Shown here one piece after another: positions 50,532 through 61,769 of a DNA stretch of 64,000 bases. Source of the DNA: Candidula unifasciata (Eukaryota; Mollusca; Gastropoda; Stylommatophora; Geomitridae); contig CAJHNH020008543.1 in the NCBI GenBank assembly GCA_905116865.2, forward strand, positions 199,783-263,782. Reading direction: 5' to 3'. The notes beneath the pieces were generated by a model that worked only from the letters and a program-made list of their open reading frames with translations, was not told where the DNA came from and made no database searches. A program made the position numbers and the translations under genes. The number at the start of each line of letters is the position of its first letter. The first letter of the stretch is position 1.

Positions 50532-50842
50532 ACCCTGTGTGGGTTGCGGGGCCCTATTATAGGGAAAACAAGAATAGACCCACTGCCTACCCAAAAGCAT
50601 GTCGTGAGAGTCGACTAATTGGGGAGCTTCTTTCGAAGTCGGAGTGCATCTGCCTGAGAGGCAAGGAACCAGCAGTCCACATACAAATGAGTCAGATCTG
50701 TCAAACGGATGCACACGCAACACTCAGGTTCTGGAACAGGACTGCAGTCCAGAAGTGGATGAACAACCAGAACTTTCCGCCAGAGTTTACAGCTGGTGAA
50801 CGAGAAGAAGAAGAAGAAGAAGAAGAGAAGAAGAAGAAGAAG
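50532..50842 (+). mobile_element. SINE-D copy with 12-bp target-site duplication
   Basis: Full-length member ending in an expanded (GAA)n tail. It is flanked by the perfect repeat AATTCGTCGTCT (50520-50531 and 50843-50854). This is the best-preserved copy in the window and a good reference for the family. Confidence 0.88.
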
Positions 50843-50964
50843 AATTCGTCGTCTCCATAAAGAATGCAATTTTTCGTTATCCAGTTTCGTCCTTTTTAGG
50901 ACGAACTTTTTTGTTATTTGAAGCCCCACCCTGGCTTTTGCCAGAGGCCGCAATATAGGCAAGC

Positions 50965-51225
50965 CATAAATATGGCCAATTGTCTGAACGCGGTTTCTGG
51001 GACCTCTCTAGGGCGATCCTCATCCACATGGTGGCACTTTGTGTCATCGAGTGTTTATCGCTTGTGTGATGTCCTAGTGGGGTAAAAAGTCAAGTCAGTC
51101 AGTTATTTTTAAGCCACAACCTGGCTGTTGCCGATATAACCTAACGGTTGAACTGTGTTTCCTGGACCTCTTTATGGGTGATCCCCATTTGGATGGTGGC
51201 ACTTTGTGCTGTCCTGGTGGGGTCA
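50965..51225. repeat. Dispersed repeat, copies 2 and 3 in tandem
   Basis: Two diverged units of about 130 bp share GAACGCGGTTTCTGGGACCT or GAACTGTGTTTCCTGGACCT, then GGTGGCACTTTGTG and GTCCTAGTGGGGT. Related to 2195-2385. Confidence 0.6.
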
Positions 51226-51534
51226 AACTTACTTACTGTTACGGCACTCGGTTGGTTGGAGTCATCGCATCAACACTACAGGTTTCCTTTTCAACAATTC
51301 TGAACCATGAATTTGGCGCAATTAAACAAAGACCTTGAATATAACCTAGAACTCCCCTTGTGGAAAGTTGACTGAAAGTAGTCAATTTTTTAAACCGGCT
51401 GATGCTTGAAAATAGTCAGCAACGGAGATGCCTGTCGATAAGGCATTTTATTATTATGATTTTAATTACACTTATTAATAATATTTATACACTATTTTCT
51501 ATATCTTATGTTCTATACTTTTTCTATTCTATAC

Positions 51535-51870
51535 CATTTATTCTTTTTCCTACGTTCTAACCCCCAAAGGAGCATAGGTTCTCAACCAACTCACGCGAAG
51601 TCTTCTACCCTTCGCTATCGTATGCAGCTCTCTGCATGTCCTCTTATCTGTTTAAATACGCGCTCTAGCTCCCTTGTCCGTGTGTGTTGGGGTATTTCCC
51701 CTTACTATTTCCATTGTTCTTCCTACATCGCACACAGTTTCAACATTCCAGGTGCCACTTCTGGTGGTTTTCCTAGGTGGGAGGGCGTATGTTGACGATT
51801 CGTTCTTTCGGCGTTCTCCACATCGTGTCACACTTCTACCAGAACAGCCCCTCCCTTTATCGTGCATGAC
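51535..51870 (-). mobile_element. LINE fragments: 3' end and an endonuclease N-terminus-like piece
   Basis: At 51540-51640 the minus strand resembles the pol 3' end seen at 536-665. At about 51730-51770 it reads TRSGTWNVETVCDVGR, close to the G-T-W-N-V-R-T start of AP-type LINE endonucleases. Because the N-terminal piece lies upstream of the C-terminal piece with the body missing, this is either an internally deleted element or two separate fragments. Confidence 0.5.
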
Positions 51871-51954
51871 CAGGTTTTTCTTGATTCTCTATATGGCTTT
51901 TCCATGGCTGGTTGGTGTTTGTGGCTATTGTTTTGACAGGATGAGGTAGCCAAC

Positions 51955-52055
51955 CTCAAGTCCAACCCTACCACGGTCGTCTCTTACGACATGCATGGAA
52001 GGGTGCAGTGCCACTATTCTTAGTTTCCCGTTAGGGCCCCGGTGACACACGGGCG
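51955..52055 (-). mobile_element. SINE-D-like 5' fragment
   Basis: CGTCTCTTACGACATGCATG, then GTGCAGTGCCACTATTCTTA and GGGCCCCGGTGACACACGGG match the SINE-D head with several changes. It lies directly beside LINE fragments at 51535-51870 and may mark their shared history. Confidence 0.5.
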
Positions 52056-52088
52056 ATACTATTTATCAGTTATTATTATTGTCTAGTA

Positions 52089-52286
52089 CAGTGGGTCTCA
52101 CCTTTAGTAATCCCGCGACCCTTTAACACAGTTCCTCGTGTTGTGGAGAACCCGAACATTAAATTATTTTCGCTGCAGCTTCATAATTTCAATGAATATG
52201 TGTTTTATGGTGGTCTTAAGCGACCCCTGTGAAAGAGTCATTCAACCCAAAAAAGGGGGTCGCGATCCACAGGTTGAGAACAGCTG
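52089..52286. mobile_element. Non-autonomous hAT element (MITE-like), 198 bp
   Basis: It begins CAGTGGGTCTCACC and ends with GGTCGCGATCCACAGG, TTGAGAACAGCTG, giving imperfect inverted ends that share the CTCA-CC and CGCGACC core. The flanks GTCTAGTA and GTATATAA match at 5 of 8 bases. The interior (TTCCTCGTGTTGTGG, AAATTATTTTCG) is typical of this widespread hAT MITE type. No coding capacity. Confidence 0.8.
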
Positions 52287-52631
52287 GTATATAAAAAATA
52301 TCTCAGAGAGAACAGCAGACGGGACAGGGGCTACTGCGGTCAGTCAAGATAAACTTAGCATAAGTAATACAGATGATGATGATGCAGATGTTACTGATGG
52401 CGGCTGTGCTGATAAAAGGCATTTAGATTAGGTCAACACAGATTTGACTGTTTCTGCAGCTCCCAGCCGCGACCAGTGATGCTGTCAGATGAAGTTGTGC
52501 TCGCACCATTTGCTGCCTGGTCAACAAAAGAAATGTCGCGACGGTTCCGGGTAGATGGAGTGTCGCTGCGGTGCTGGGGAGTAATGATTCCGTCAAGGCG
52601 TTCTTCGAGAGATGGAACGCCAAATCTGTAA

Positions 52632-53195
52632 ACCTCTACATTACCCTCTGTAAAGCTCTACATCGAAGTCTGCGAACGTCTACATCAAAGTCTGCGAACC
52701 TATACCTCGAAGTCTGCGAACCTCTACATCAAGGTCTGCAAACCTCTACATCAAAGTCTGCGAACCTCTACAAGAGGTCTGCGAATCTCTACATAGAAGT
52801 CTGTGAACCTCTAAATCAAAATCTGTGAACCTCTACATTAAAGTCTGCGAACCTTTACATCAAAGTCTGCGAACCTCTACATCGAAGTCAGTGAACCTCT
52901 ACATCGAAGTCTGTGAACCTCTACATGGAAGCCTGTGAACCTCTACATCGAAGTCTGTGAACCTATACATCAAAATCTGTGAGCCTCTACATCAAAGTCT
53001 GCAAACCTCTACCTCGAAGTCTGAGAACCTCTACATCAAAGTCTGCAAACCTCTACATCGAAGTCTGCGAACCTCTACATCGAATTCTGCGAATCTCTAC
53101 ATCGAAGTCTTTGAACTTCTAAACTGAAATCTGCGAATCTACATCGAAGTCTGCAAACCTCTACATCGAAGTCTGTGAACCTCTACACTCAAGTC
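52632..53195. repeat. 22-bp minisatellite
   Basis: About 25 units of GAACCTCTACATCGAAGTCTGC with many single-base variants. Confidence 0.94.
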
Positions 53196-53530
53196 TCTGA
53201 AGCGCCACCCTCGCCAACCCCTCCTCCTGCCATGAAGCTAACACGTCTAATAGATAGACAGAAGCAGTCACCCCCCGGAGAGAGGAACAGTCCCAGGAAA
53301 GGCAGGATGATCCCCGTGGACCGATGCTGCTGTTTGTTGTCCGTGCCCAGGCCATCCTGTCTGATCCTGGGATAACACGGGATACAATGGACTCTTGCGG
53401 AGCTGCGTGTTTGTCCACGGATCCCAGGAGCCGTCTAGAACCGACCCAATTAATCTCAGGTAAACACACCAGGTGTGCGATAGTTGGCAGTCTGGGTATC
53501 AGGTGAAAGGTTTAAGTTAAGTACCCAACC
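53196..53530. other. Unique-looking GC-richer segment
   Basis: Non-repetitive sequence between two arrays. Both strands have short open frames of 60-100 codons without family matches. An exon of the Eph gene was considered and not supported. Confidence 0.25.
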
Positions 53531-53534
53531 AAGG

Positions 53535-53970
<436 letters not shown>

Positions 53971-54639
53971 AGAGATAGCCATGTCTCCTGACACTCAGCA
54001 TCCTTACGGCAGTATGTGATGGGAGTCATTATCATCCCTGGGCAACCTGACCGAACAGATGAGAGATGCTGGCATGCATCCTGCCGACCCTATCGGAGAA
54101 TACCCTGCAGTTATCAACTCATACTCACAGCCGATCCCCAGAGACCCATACTGTAGGGTTCGGTTCGGGCTCTAAAATACCACGGTGTCCGACTATCGCC
54201 GCAAACACAATCCGTATAGGTTGTAACACGACCAGTGACAAATACCCACTTGCGGCAATTGTCGGCAACTCGTCACCGCACAACCAACGGACAGTATCCG
54301 CCAAAATGCCTGTGTGCTACCATGTTTGACAGCGTGAAGGGGCCGGGCTGCAACTCTTGCTCGAGGCTGAGGAATGTGAGAAGTTTCACCTTTGCTAGGA
54401 GTTTGGTTTAGGAGTTCGAGTAACCTCTTCCAACCTTCGCTTACGTAATGAAAGTAATCTCTGTCTGTCTGTCTCTCTGTTTGTGTGTGTGTGAGTGTGT
54501 GTGTGTGTGTGTTGCGCTTATCATGCCCCAGTGCTAGAAACATGTGTCGGTAACGTTTCTGTAATCTGAGTGTACGCCTACCTAAGCGATGCTCCAGACT
54601 TTAACAGTAGTTAATGAATGAAACAATGAGAGAGATCGT
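53971..54639. other. No gene recognised
   Basis: Unique-looking DNA with a GT microsatellite at 54484-54511. No supported exon. Confidence 0.35.
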
Positions 54640-55310
54640 CTTTAAGAAAGAGAATAGAGGCTTTTGAGCTGAAATGCTGTAGAAAGATTCTCGGAATATC
54701 TTGGACATAAAAAAGAGGAAAAATACTGACATCTTGAAAGATCTGAAAATCAAGGAAGATTGGCTAATAAACAGCATCCTGTCTCGGAAGCTGAAATATT
54801 TTGGTCATATCAAGCGCTACGACGGTTTGAAAAACAATTACAGCAGAAGGCCTAGTACCAGGAAGGAGGGGCAGAGGCTCAACAACACGAAGATGGGCAC
54901 AGGATATAAGTGACTCCTTGAGTATGAAACCCGGGCCCTGTTATAGGGAAAACAAGAATAGACCCACAGCCTACCCAAAAGCATGTCGTAAGAGTCGCCT
55001 AATTGGGAGCTTCCTTTAAAGTCGGAGTGCATCTGCCTGAGAGGCAAGGAACCAGCAGTCTGCATACAAATGAGTCAGATTTGTAAAACGGATGCACACG
55101 CAACACTCAGGTTCTGGAACAGGACCGCAGTCCAGAAATGGATAAACAACCCGAACTTTCCGCCAGAGTTTACAGCTGGTAAACGCGAAGAAGAATGAAG
55201 AAGAAGAGTATGAAAGTACGTGAGGCGGCGAGATACCGACTTTCTTTCAGGCAGACCGTGATGAGAGCGGCGTTCTGCAAAGAAGCGGCTACATGATGAT
55301 GATGATAAGA
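54640..55310 (+). mobile_element. LINE relic, second copy, interrupted by a SINE-like insertion
   Basis: Close relative of 39868-40450: it shares the LKIKEDWL and KLKYFGHIKR segments and the 3' untranslated part. The match breaks at 54929 and resumes at 55216, and the 276 bp between is a SINE-D element. The 3' end terminates in a clean ATGATGATGAT tail near 55300. It is truncated at the 5' side near 54640. Confidence 0.82.
54930..55205 (+). mobile_element. SINE-D copy inserted in a LINE, 10-bp duplication
   Basis: Lacks the first bases of the family start and ends with a GAA-rich tail. It is flanked by GAGTATGAAA at 54920-54929 and 55206-55215. The uninterrupted homologous LINE site is seen near 40300-40310. 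Confidence 0.88.
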
Positions 55311-55460
55311 GAGACAGGAGTAAGGGTCGGACCTGTACACGGATTCGCAATGGACGGGTTCTGAAGTCTAGACCTGAAAGAATATGTTCCAGCATCTACC
55401 TTTTACTCGCTGTCTGACTGCAAATCTTCAACCCCACTTTGGATTAGACTAAGAGACCTC

Positions 55461-55866
55461 CTTGTGTGCGTTCCAGTGTCCATTAGGGAGGGTGGACCCA
55501 CTGCCCCCTAAGAAGCATGTCGTAAAAAGCTACTACTCACTGTCGTTTTCTCTTAATTCAGAGTATATTTGCCTGAGAGGCAAGGGAACAATAGCCGCTT
55601 CGGGTTTACCGCCTGTAAATTCCAGCGGAAAGTTCTGGTTTTTCGTCCACTTTTGGACTTTAGCCTTGTTCCAGAACTCTAGTGTTGCGTGCACAGCCGT
55701 TTTACAGATCTGGCTTTCTGTATTCACACTACAGGATCATTGGCTCCCAAGCAGATGCACTCCCGACTTCGAAAGAGACCCCTAATGAATCGACTCTAAT
55801 ACATGTTTGTTAGGGAAGGAGTCTGTCTATTCTCGACCACAAATGGATCCATGGACCCACACAGGG
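55461..55866. mobile_element. Two SINE-D fragments head to head
   Basis: 55461-55595 matches the 5' half of SINE-D on the plus strand (GCATGTCGTAAAA, GCCTGAGAGGCAAGG). From about 55600 to 55866 a minus-strand copy follows (CAGCGGAAAGTTCTGG through GGACCCACACAGGG). Together they form an imperfect inverted repeat. Confidence 0.7.
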
Positions 55867-55984
55867 ATCTGACTGTCTGTGCATCCATAGAATATGATAC
55901 ATTCTTCTCTATGTCAACAAGTCTACAACATTAATCCAACTTTCTAATTTTTTATTCGCTATCTAGATTACTCGTGATTTGAAC

Positions 55985-56252
55985 CTCAGATCCACACCTT
56001 CATGCGTATTGGGCATATAGGGCTAGACCGAAATTGTATAGATCAATTGGTACTTGGTGGGTGATGTGGTCAGTATCACGCCGGTCGCGTTTACTTCACA
56101 TGACTGTACTGTGAACCCACTCAAGGCTGGGTCGACCTGAGAGCCAAGGTCATTTTTTAAAGAAGAAAAAAACTCCGTTCTGTTAGGACCCAAACCCACC
56201 ACCCTCAGATCTACAGGCGAGCGCCTAGCCGCTTTACCGAGACAGCTCTCTC
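55985..56252 (-). mobile_element. SINE-A copy, longest in window
   Basis: On the minus strand: tRNA-like head (GGTAAAGCGGCTAGGCGC, then GTGGGTTTGGGTCC), T-rich linker, AGGTCGACCCAGCCTTGAGT, CCACCAAGTACCAATTGATC and CCCAATACGCATGAAGG. No target duplication was identified. Confidence 0.78.
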
Positions 56253-56354
56253 CAAATGATATTAGCGCTTGGTTAAAAAAACAAGCTTCGACGCCTGCCA
56301 ACACTGTGAGACAAGTGGCTAATTACATCATCATTACACCTACAACCCCTCCCG

Positions 56355-56409
<55 letters not shown>

Positions 56410-57540
56410 CCTTTCTCTCTCTTTTACACACACACACACACTCCTTTTTAAGTTTGTATTGAGAATTCCAGTCACGCATGACCAGTAAATCCATTCCTCT
56501 CCAGTCAGGCTTTGACTTGAGATTAATTTACTGACAGTCCTGTGTGCTGACCACAAGACTGCCGCACTGGCCCCCAACCAACCAGTTAACACAAAACTAA
56601 CAAGAATGTACCGGAGAATCACTGCTACTGCATGTTTCGCCTTCTCTCTTCCCAGTCCGTGGCAGGTTGTCACAACACTGTGTGTGTATCTAACTTCTGA
56701 CCCGTCTCAGAACTCTTTCAAAACTTGGAATGGAACCAATCTCCCACACGTTATTGACACAAGCCCCGCTACTGTTGAGACACAAACAGCCACCAACAAG
56801 ACCGGTATTAAACATCAAGAGATAGTTCATCTGACGCCTCAGGCCTGACCAAACTTCCAGCCCGCAAGACAAACAACGGTTCCGATAACAAAGCCATTGG
56901 CCCACCGGGCCTGTTCTCTCGGCAAATCTGTTTTCTTTGTACAAGGCGCGGTCCGTTCACTGGTCAATATTGTGTCAGGACACGTTCTGTTTCTTTTTGG
57001 ACTCTCCTTCCGTCTTTGATGGCAAGTTCAAGATGGCAGACTTGCCCATTGTTTTTCCTGGGTTCTGCAGTCAGGTTTCTTAATTAAGGTTCTCTGTTAG
57101 TTACTCCACAATGGAGGTTGGTTGCACTCTATCCACGGATAACTATGGGAATATTATAGAGAGCTCGATCTCTTTCAGGGTGTGATTCTCGTACTTATGC
57201 CTGAAAGCCACTAGCTGAGTCTTTTTTCAAAAACGAGCCTTGGTAACTGTCAAGGACTGCACTGTGAAACGATTTCACTAGCCTCCAAATTATAAGCGGT
57301 GTAGTTACTTACTGACAGACAGAACAGTTAATTCACGATGTTCTTTCATGTGTGCTGAGGTCTATTGTCTCAATGTTCTTTACTGCCTGCCGAAATCAAA
57401 CGTCTCAGTGTTCTTTACCGTGTACTCAGGTCAAACGTCTTAATGTCCTTCAACAGTTACTTCAGTCAAGTATCTTTCTATCATTGTATTCTTACTGGCT
57501 ACTGGAGGTTATAAACACAGTGACGTCAAGTGAGCCATTC
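56253..57540. other. No gene recognised; (CT)n at 56360-56420
   Basis: Mostly unique-looking DNA. The minus strand at 56510-56590 has a tRNA-like look (CAGTGCGGCAGTCTTGTGG, then ACACAGGACTG) and may be a SINE head, but the B box is poor. Confidence 0.35.
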
Positions 57541-59650
57541 TCTTAACGTCATGTGAGTCAGTCTCCAAGCGTTATGTCAGTAAGTCTTCAAAAGTCATGA
57601 GAGTATGGCTCTAAACGCTATGTGAGCCCGTCTCTAAAAATCACGCCAGTCAGTCTAAACGCTATGTGAGCCCGTCTCTAAAAGTCTTGTCAGTCTAAAA
57701 GCTATGTGAGCCCGTCTTTAAAAGTCTTGTCGGTCTAAACGCTATGTGAGCCCGTCTCTAAAAGTCTTGTCAGTCTAAACGCTATGTGAGCCCGTCTCTA
57801 AAAGTCTTGTCAGTCTAAACGCTATGTGAGCCCGTCTCTAAAAGTCTTGTCAGTCTAAACGCTATGTGAGCCCGTCTCTAAAAGTCTTGTCAGTCTAAAC
57901 GCTATGTGAGCTCGTCTCTAAAAGTCTTGTCAGTCTAAACGCTATGTGAGCCTGTCTCTAAAAGCCACGCCAGTCAGTCTAAACGCTATGTGAGCCCGTC
58001 TCTAAAAGTCACGCCAGCCAGTCTAAACGCTATGTGAGCCCGTCTCTAATAGTCACGTCAGTCAGTCTAAACGCTATGTGAGACCGTCTCTAAAAGTCAC
58101 GTCAGTCAGTCTAAACGCAATGTGAGCCCGTCTCTAAAAGTCACGCCAGTCAGTCTAAACGCTATGTGAGCCCGTCTCTAAAAGTCACGCCAGTCAGTCT
58201 AAACGCTATGTGAGCCCGTCTCTAAAAGTCACGACAGTCAGTCAAAACGCTATGTGAGCCCGTCTCTAAAAGTCACGCCAGTCAGTCTAAACGCTATGTG
58301 AGCCCGTCTCTAAAAGTCTTGTCAGTCCAAACGCTATGTAGGCCGTCTCTAAAAGTCTTGTCGGTCTAAACGCTATGTGAGCCCGTCTCTAAAAGTCACG
58401 CCAGTCAGTCTAAACGCTATGTGAGCCCGTCTCTAAAAGTCACGCCAGTCAGTCTAAACGCTATGTGAGCCCGTCTCTAAAAGTCACGCCAGTCAGTCAA
58501 AACGCCATGTGAGCCCGTCTCTAAAAGTCACGCCAGTCAGTCTAAACGCTATGTGAGCCCGTCTCTAAAAGTCTTGTCAGTCCAAACGCTATGTAGGCCG
58601 TCTCTAAAAGTCTTGTCGGTCTAAACGCTATGTGAGCCCGTCTCTAAAAGTCTTGTCAGTCTAAACGCTATGTGAGCCCGTCTCTAAAAGTCTTGTCAGT
58701 CTAAACGCTATGTGAGCCCGTCTCTAACAGCCAGTCTAAACGCTATGTGAGCCTGTCTCTAAAAGTCACGTCAGTCAGTCTAAACGCTATGTGAGCCCGT
58801 CTCTAAAAGTCACGCCAGTCAGTCTAAACTCTATGTGAGCCCGTATCTAAAAGTCACGCCAGTCAGTCTAAACGCTATGTGAGCCCGTCTCTAAAAGTCA
58901 CGCCAGTCAGTCTAAACGCTATGTGAGCCCGTCTCTAAAAGTCACGCCAGTCAGTCTAAACGCTATGTGAGCCCGTTTATAAAAGTCTTGTCAGTCTAAA
59001 CGCTATGTAGGCCGTCTCTAAAAGTCTTGTCAGTCTAAACGCTATGTGAGCCCGTCTCTAAAAGTCTTGTCAGTCTAAACGCTATGTAGGCCGTCTCTAA
59101 AAGTCTTGTCAGTCTAAACTTCTATGTGAGCCCGTCTCTAAAAGTCTTGTCGGTCTAAACGCTATGTGAGCCCGTCTCTAAAAGTCTTGTAAGTCTAAAC
59201 GCTATGTGAGCCCGTCTACAAAAGTCTTGTCGGTCTAAACGCTATGTGAACCCGTCTCTAAAAGTCTTGTCAGTCTAAACGCTATGTGAACCCGTCTCTA
59301 AAACTCACGCCAGTCAGTCTAAACGCTATGTGAGCCCATCTCTAAAACTCACGCCAGTCAGTCTAAACGCTATGTGAGCCCGTCTCTAAAAGTCTTGTCA
59401 GTCTAAACGCTATGTGAGCCCATCTCTAAAACTCACGCCAGTCAGTCTAAACGCTATGTGAGCCCGTCTCTAAAACTCACGCCAGTCAGTCTAAACGCTA
59501 TGTGAGCCCGTCTCTAAAAGTCACGCCAGTCAGTCTCTAAAAGTCACGTCAGTCAGTCTAAACGCTATGTAAGCCCTCTCTAAAAGTCACGCCACCCAGT
59601 CTAAACGCTATGTGAGCCCGTCTCTAAAAGGCATGTGAGTCCGTCGCTAA
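57540..59650. repeat. Minisatellite with 40- and 44-bp units
   Basis: About 50 units of GTCTAAACGCTATGTGAGCC plus CGTCTCTAAAAGTC, followed by either TTGTCA (40-bp unit) or ACGCCAGTCA (44-bp unit). The two types alternate in runs, showing higher-order block duplication. Edges are diverged. Confidence 0.96.
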
Positions 59651-59809
59651 ACGTCATGTAAGTGAGTCTCTAAACGTCTCTTGTCAGTCTCCAAACATCA
59701 TGTGAGTCAGTCTCTAAACGTCATGTCAATCAGTCTTTAAACATCATGCATGTCAGTTAGCCCTCTGAACATTCCACGAGGCAGTCTAAATGTCACGTAA
59801 GTCATCCTC

Positions 59810-60540
59810 TCTGTGTCATGTGAGTCTATCAGTTTCTGAATGTCCTGTTAGCCAGTGTTTCAATGTGCTGTGAGTCAGTCTATGAACATCCTGTCTTACT
59901 CTAAATGTCCTGTGAGTCAGTCTATGAACATCCTGTCCTACTCTAAATGTCCTGTGAGTCAGTCTATAAACATCTTGTCTTACCGTCAATGTCCTGTGAG
60001 TCAGTCTATGAACATCCTGTCTTTCCGCCAATGTCCTGTGAGTCAGTCTATGAACATCCTGTCTTACTCTCAATGACCTGTGAGTCAGTCAGTCTTTCAA
60101 CGACCTGTGGGTCAGCCAATAGATATTCTGTCTTTTAATCTCAACGTCATGTGAGTCAGTCTTTCTCCGTCCTGTGAGTCCGACAATGAATATCCTGTCT
60201 TTTAACTCTCATCGTCACGTGAGTCAGCCTATGAAAATCCTGTCTTTTAACTCTCAACGTCACGTGAGTCAGCCTATGACGACTACCTGTCTTTTAACTC
60301 TCAACGTCACGTGAGTCAGTCTATGAAAATCCTGTCTTTTAACTCTCAACGTCACGTGAGTCAGCCTATGACTACTACCTGTCTTTTAACTGTCAACGTC
60401 ACATGAGTCAGCCTATGAATACTACCTGTCTTTTAACTCTCAACGTCACGTGAGTCAGCCTATGACTACTACCTGTCTTTAAACTGTCAACGTTCTGTGA
60501 GTAAGACTCTCAACGCTCCGTGAGTCTATCAACATCTGTA
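59810..60540. repeat. Related minisatellites, TGAGTCAG core
   Basis: 40-bp units (TGAGTCAGTCTATGAACATC plus CTGTCTTACTCTAAATGTCC) at 59860-60090, then units of about 46 bp (CAACGTCACGTGAGTCAGCC plus TATGAAAATCCTGTCTTTTAACTCT in two parts) at 60125-60500. Confidence 0.9.
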
Positions 60541-60691
60541 CAAGTTCTAAAGCAGTGATCAAACCCCTGACGTCCACGCCGTGAACCGTGGCCTTGTGTG
60601 CACGCTCGACCTGAATGACATCAAACAACAACACACAAACACAAAGATAAGACCTAGTTATGTCTCATTAATAAACTGTATTTTTCACCCC

Positions 60692-60696
<5 letters not shown>

Positions 60697-60760
<64 letters not shown>
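60697..60760. repeat. (CT)n microsatellite
   Basis: About 30 CT units, nearly uninterrupted. Confidence 0.97.
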
Positions 60761-60763
<3 letters not shown>

Positions 60764-60994
60764 GCCCCACGTTTTTAACTCTAATTACACCAATTACCTA
60801 CAGGAGAAATGTATCACTACCAATCAGGCTGCGCTGACATAGGAGGCTTCGATCTCACCCCCTCCGTTCGCCCCTCCCCACAAGATGGCGTCGTTATGCC
60901 GAGGTCTATAAAAACTCTACGGTAATTATCGGATCTGTGTCCGCGCTCAAATACAGTACGGCTTTCTCCATTCTCAGGGCAAGGCTGACGAACT

Positions 60995-61725
60995 GCTACT
61001 GCTGTTACTGCTGCTACTACTAATAGTGCTGCTGCTGCTACTGCAGCAACTACTACTAGTACTGGTGCTGCTACTGCAGCTGCTACTACTACTAGTACTG
61101 CAGCTGCTACTACTACAAGTGGCGCTACTGCTACTGCAGCAACTACTACAAGTACTGTTGCTGCTACTGCAGCTGCTACTACTACTAGTACTGCAGCTGC
61201 AACTACTACTAGTGCTGCTGCTGCAGCTACTACTAGTAGTACTGGTGCTGCTACTGCAGCTACTATTAGTACTGGTGCTGCTACTTCAGCTACTACTACT
61301 ACTAGTACTCCACCTGCAACCACCACTAGTACTGGTGCTGCTACTGCAGCTACTACTACTAGAACTGCTGCTGCTACTGCAGCTGCGACTACAAGTACTG
61401 CTGCTGCTACTGCAGCTACTACTACTAGTACTGCTGCTGCTACTACTGCTACTACTAATTCTAGTACTGCTGCTGCTACTACTAGTACTACCGGTGTTAC
61501 TGCTGTTATTATTACTTTTACTACTACTGTTGCTGCTACCACTACTTCGGTTACTACTACTTACAGCAGCAACTGCTGCTCATGCTACTACTATTATCGC
61601 TTCAACTACTACTGCTGCTGCTACTGCTACTACTACCACCACCACCGCCACTACTACTAGTGCTAGTACTACAAAAACTACTACGACGACAATACGACCC
61701 TACCACCATCCTTACTACTACTAAC
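60995..61725. repeat. Trinucleotide tract with CTGCAGC-containing repeats
   Basis: About 240 interrupted triplets of TGC and TAC with a recurrent 24-30 bp pattern ACTGCAGCTACTACTAGTAC. Open frames here are compositional. Confidence 0.96.
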
Positions 61726-61769
61726 AAGAACAATTATAATAAAATGATAACACCAATGTGAAGTAACAA

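Noticed and set aside
53161..53469. Open frames on both strands in a GC-richer unique segment
   Set aside because: No family match, no hydrophobic leader in a frame with a start codon, and no matching splice sites.
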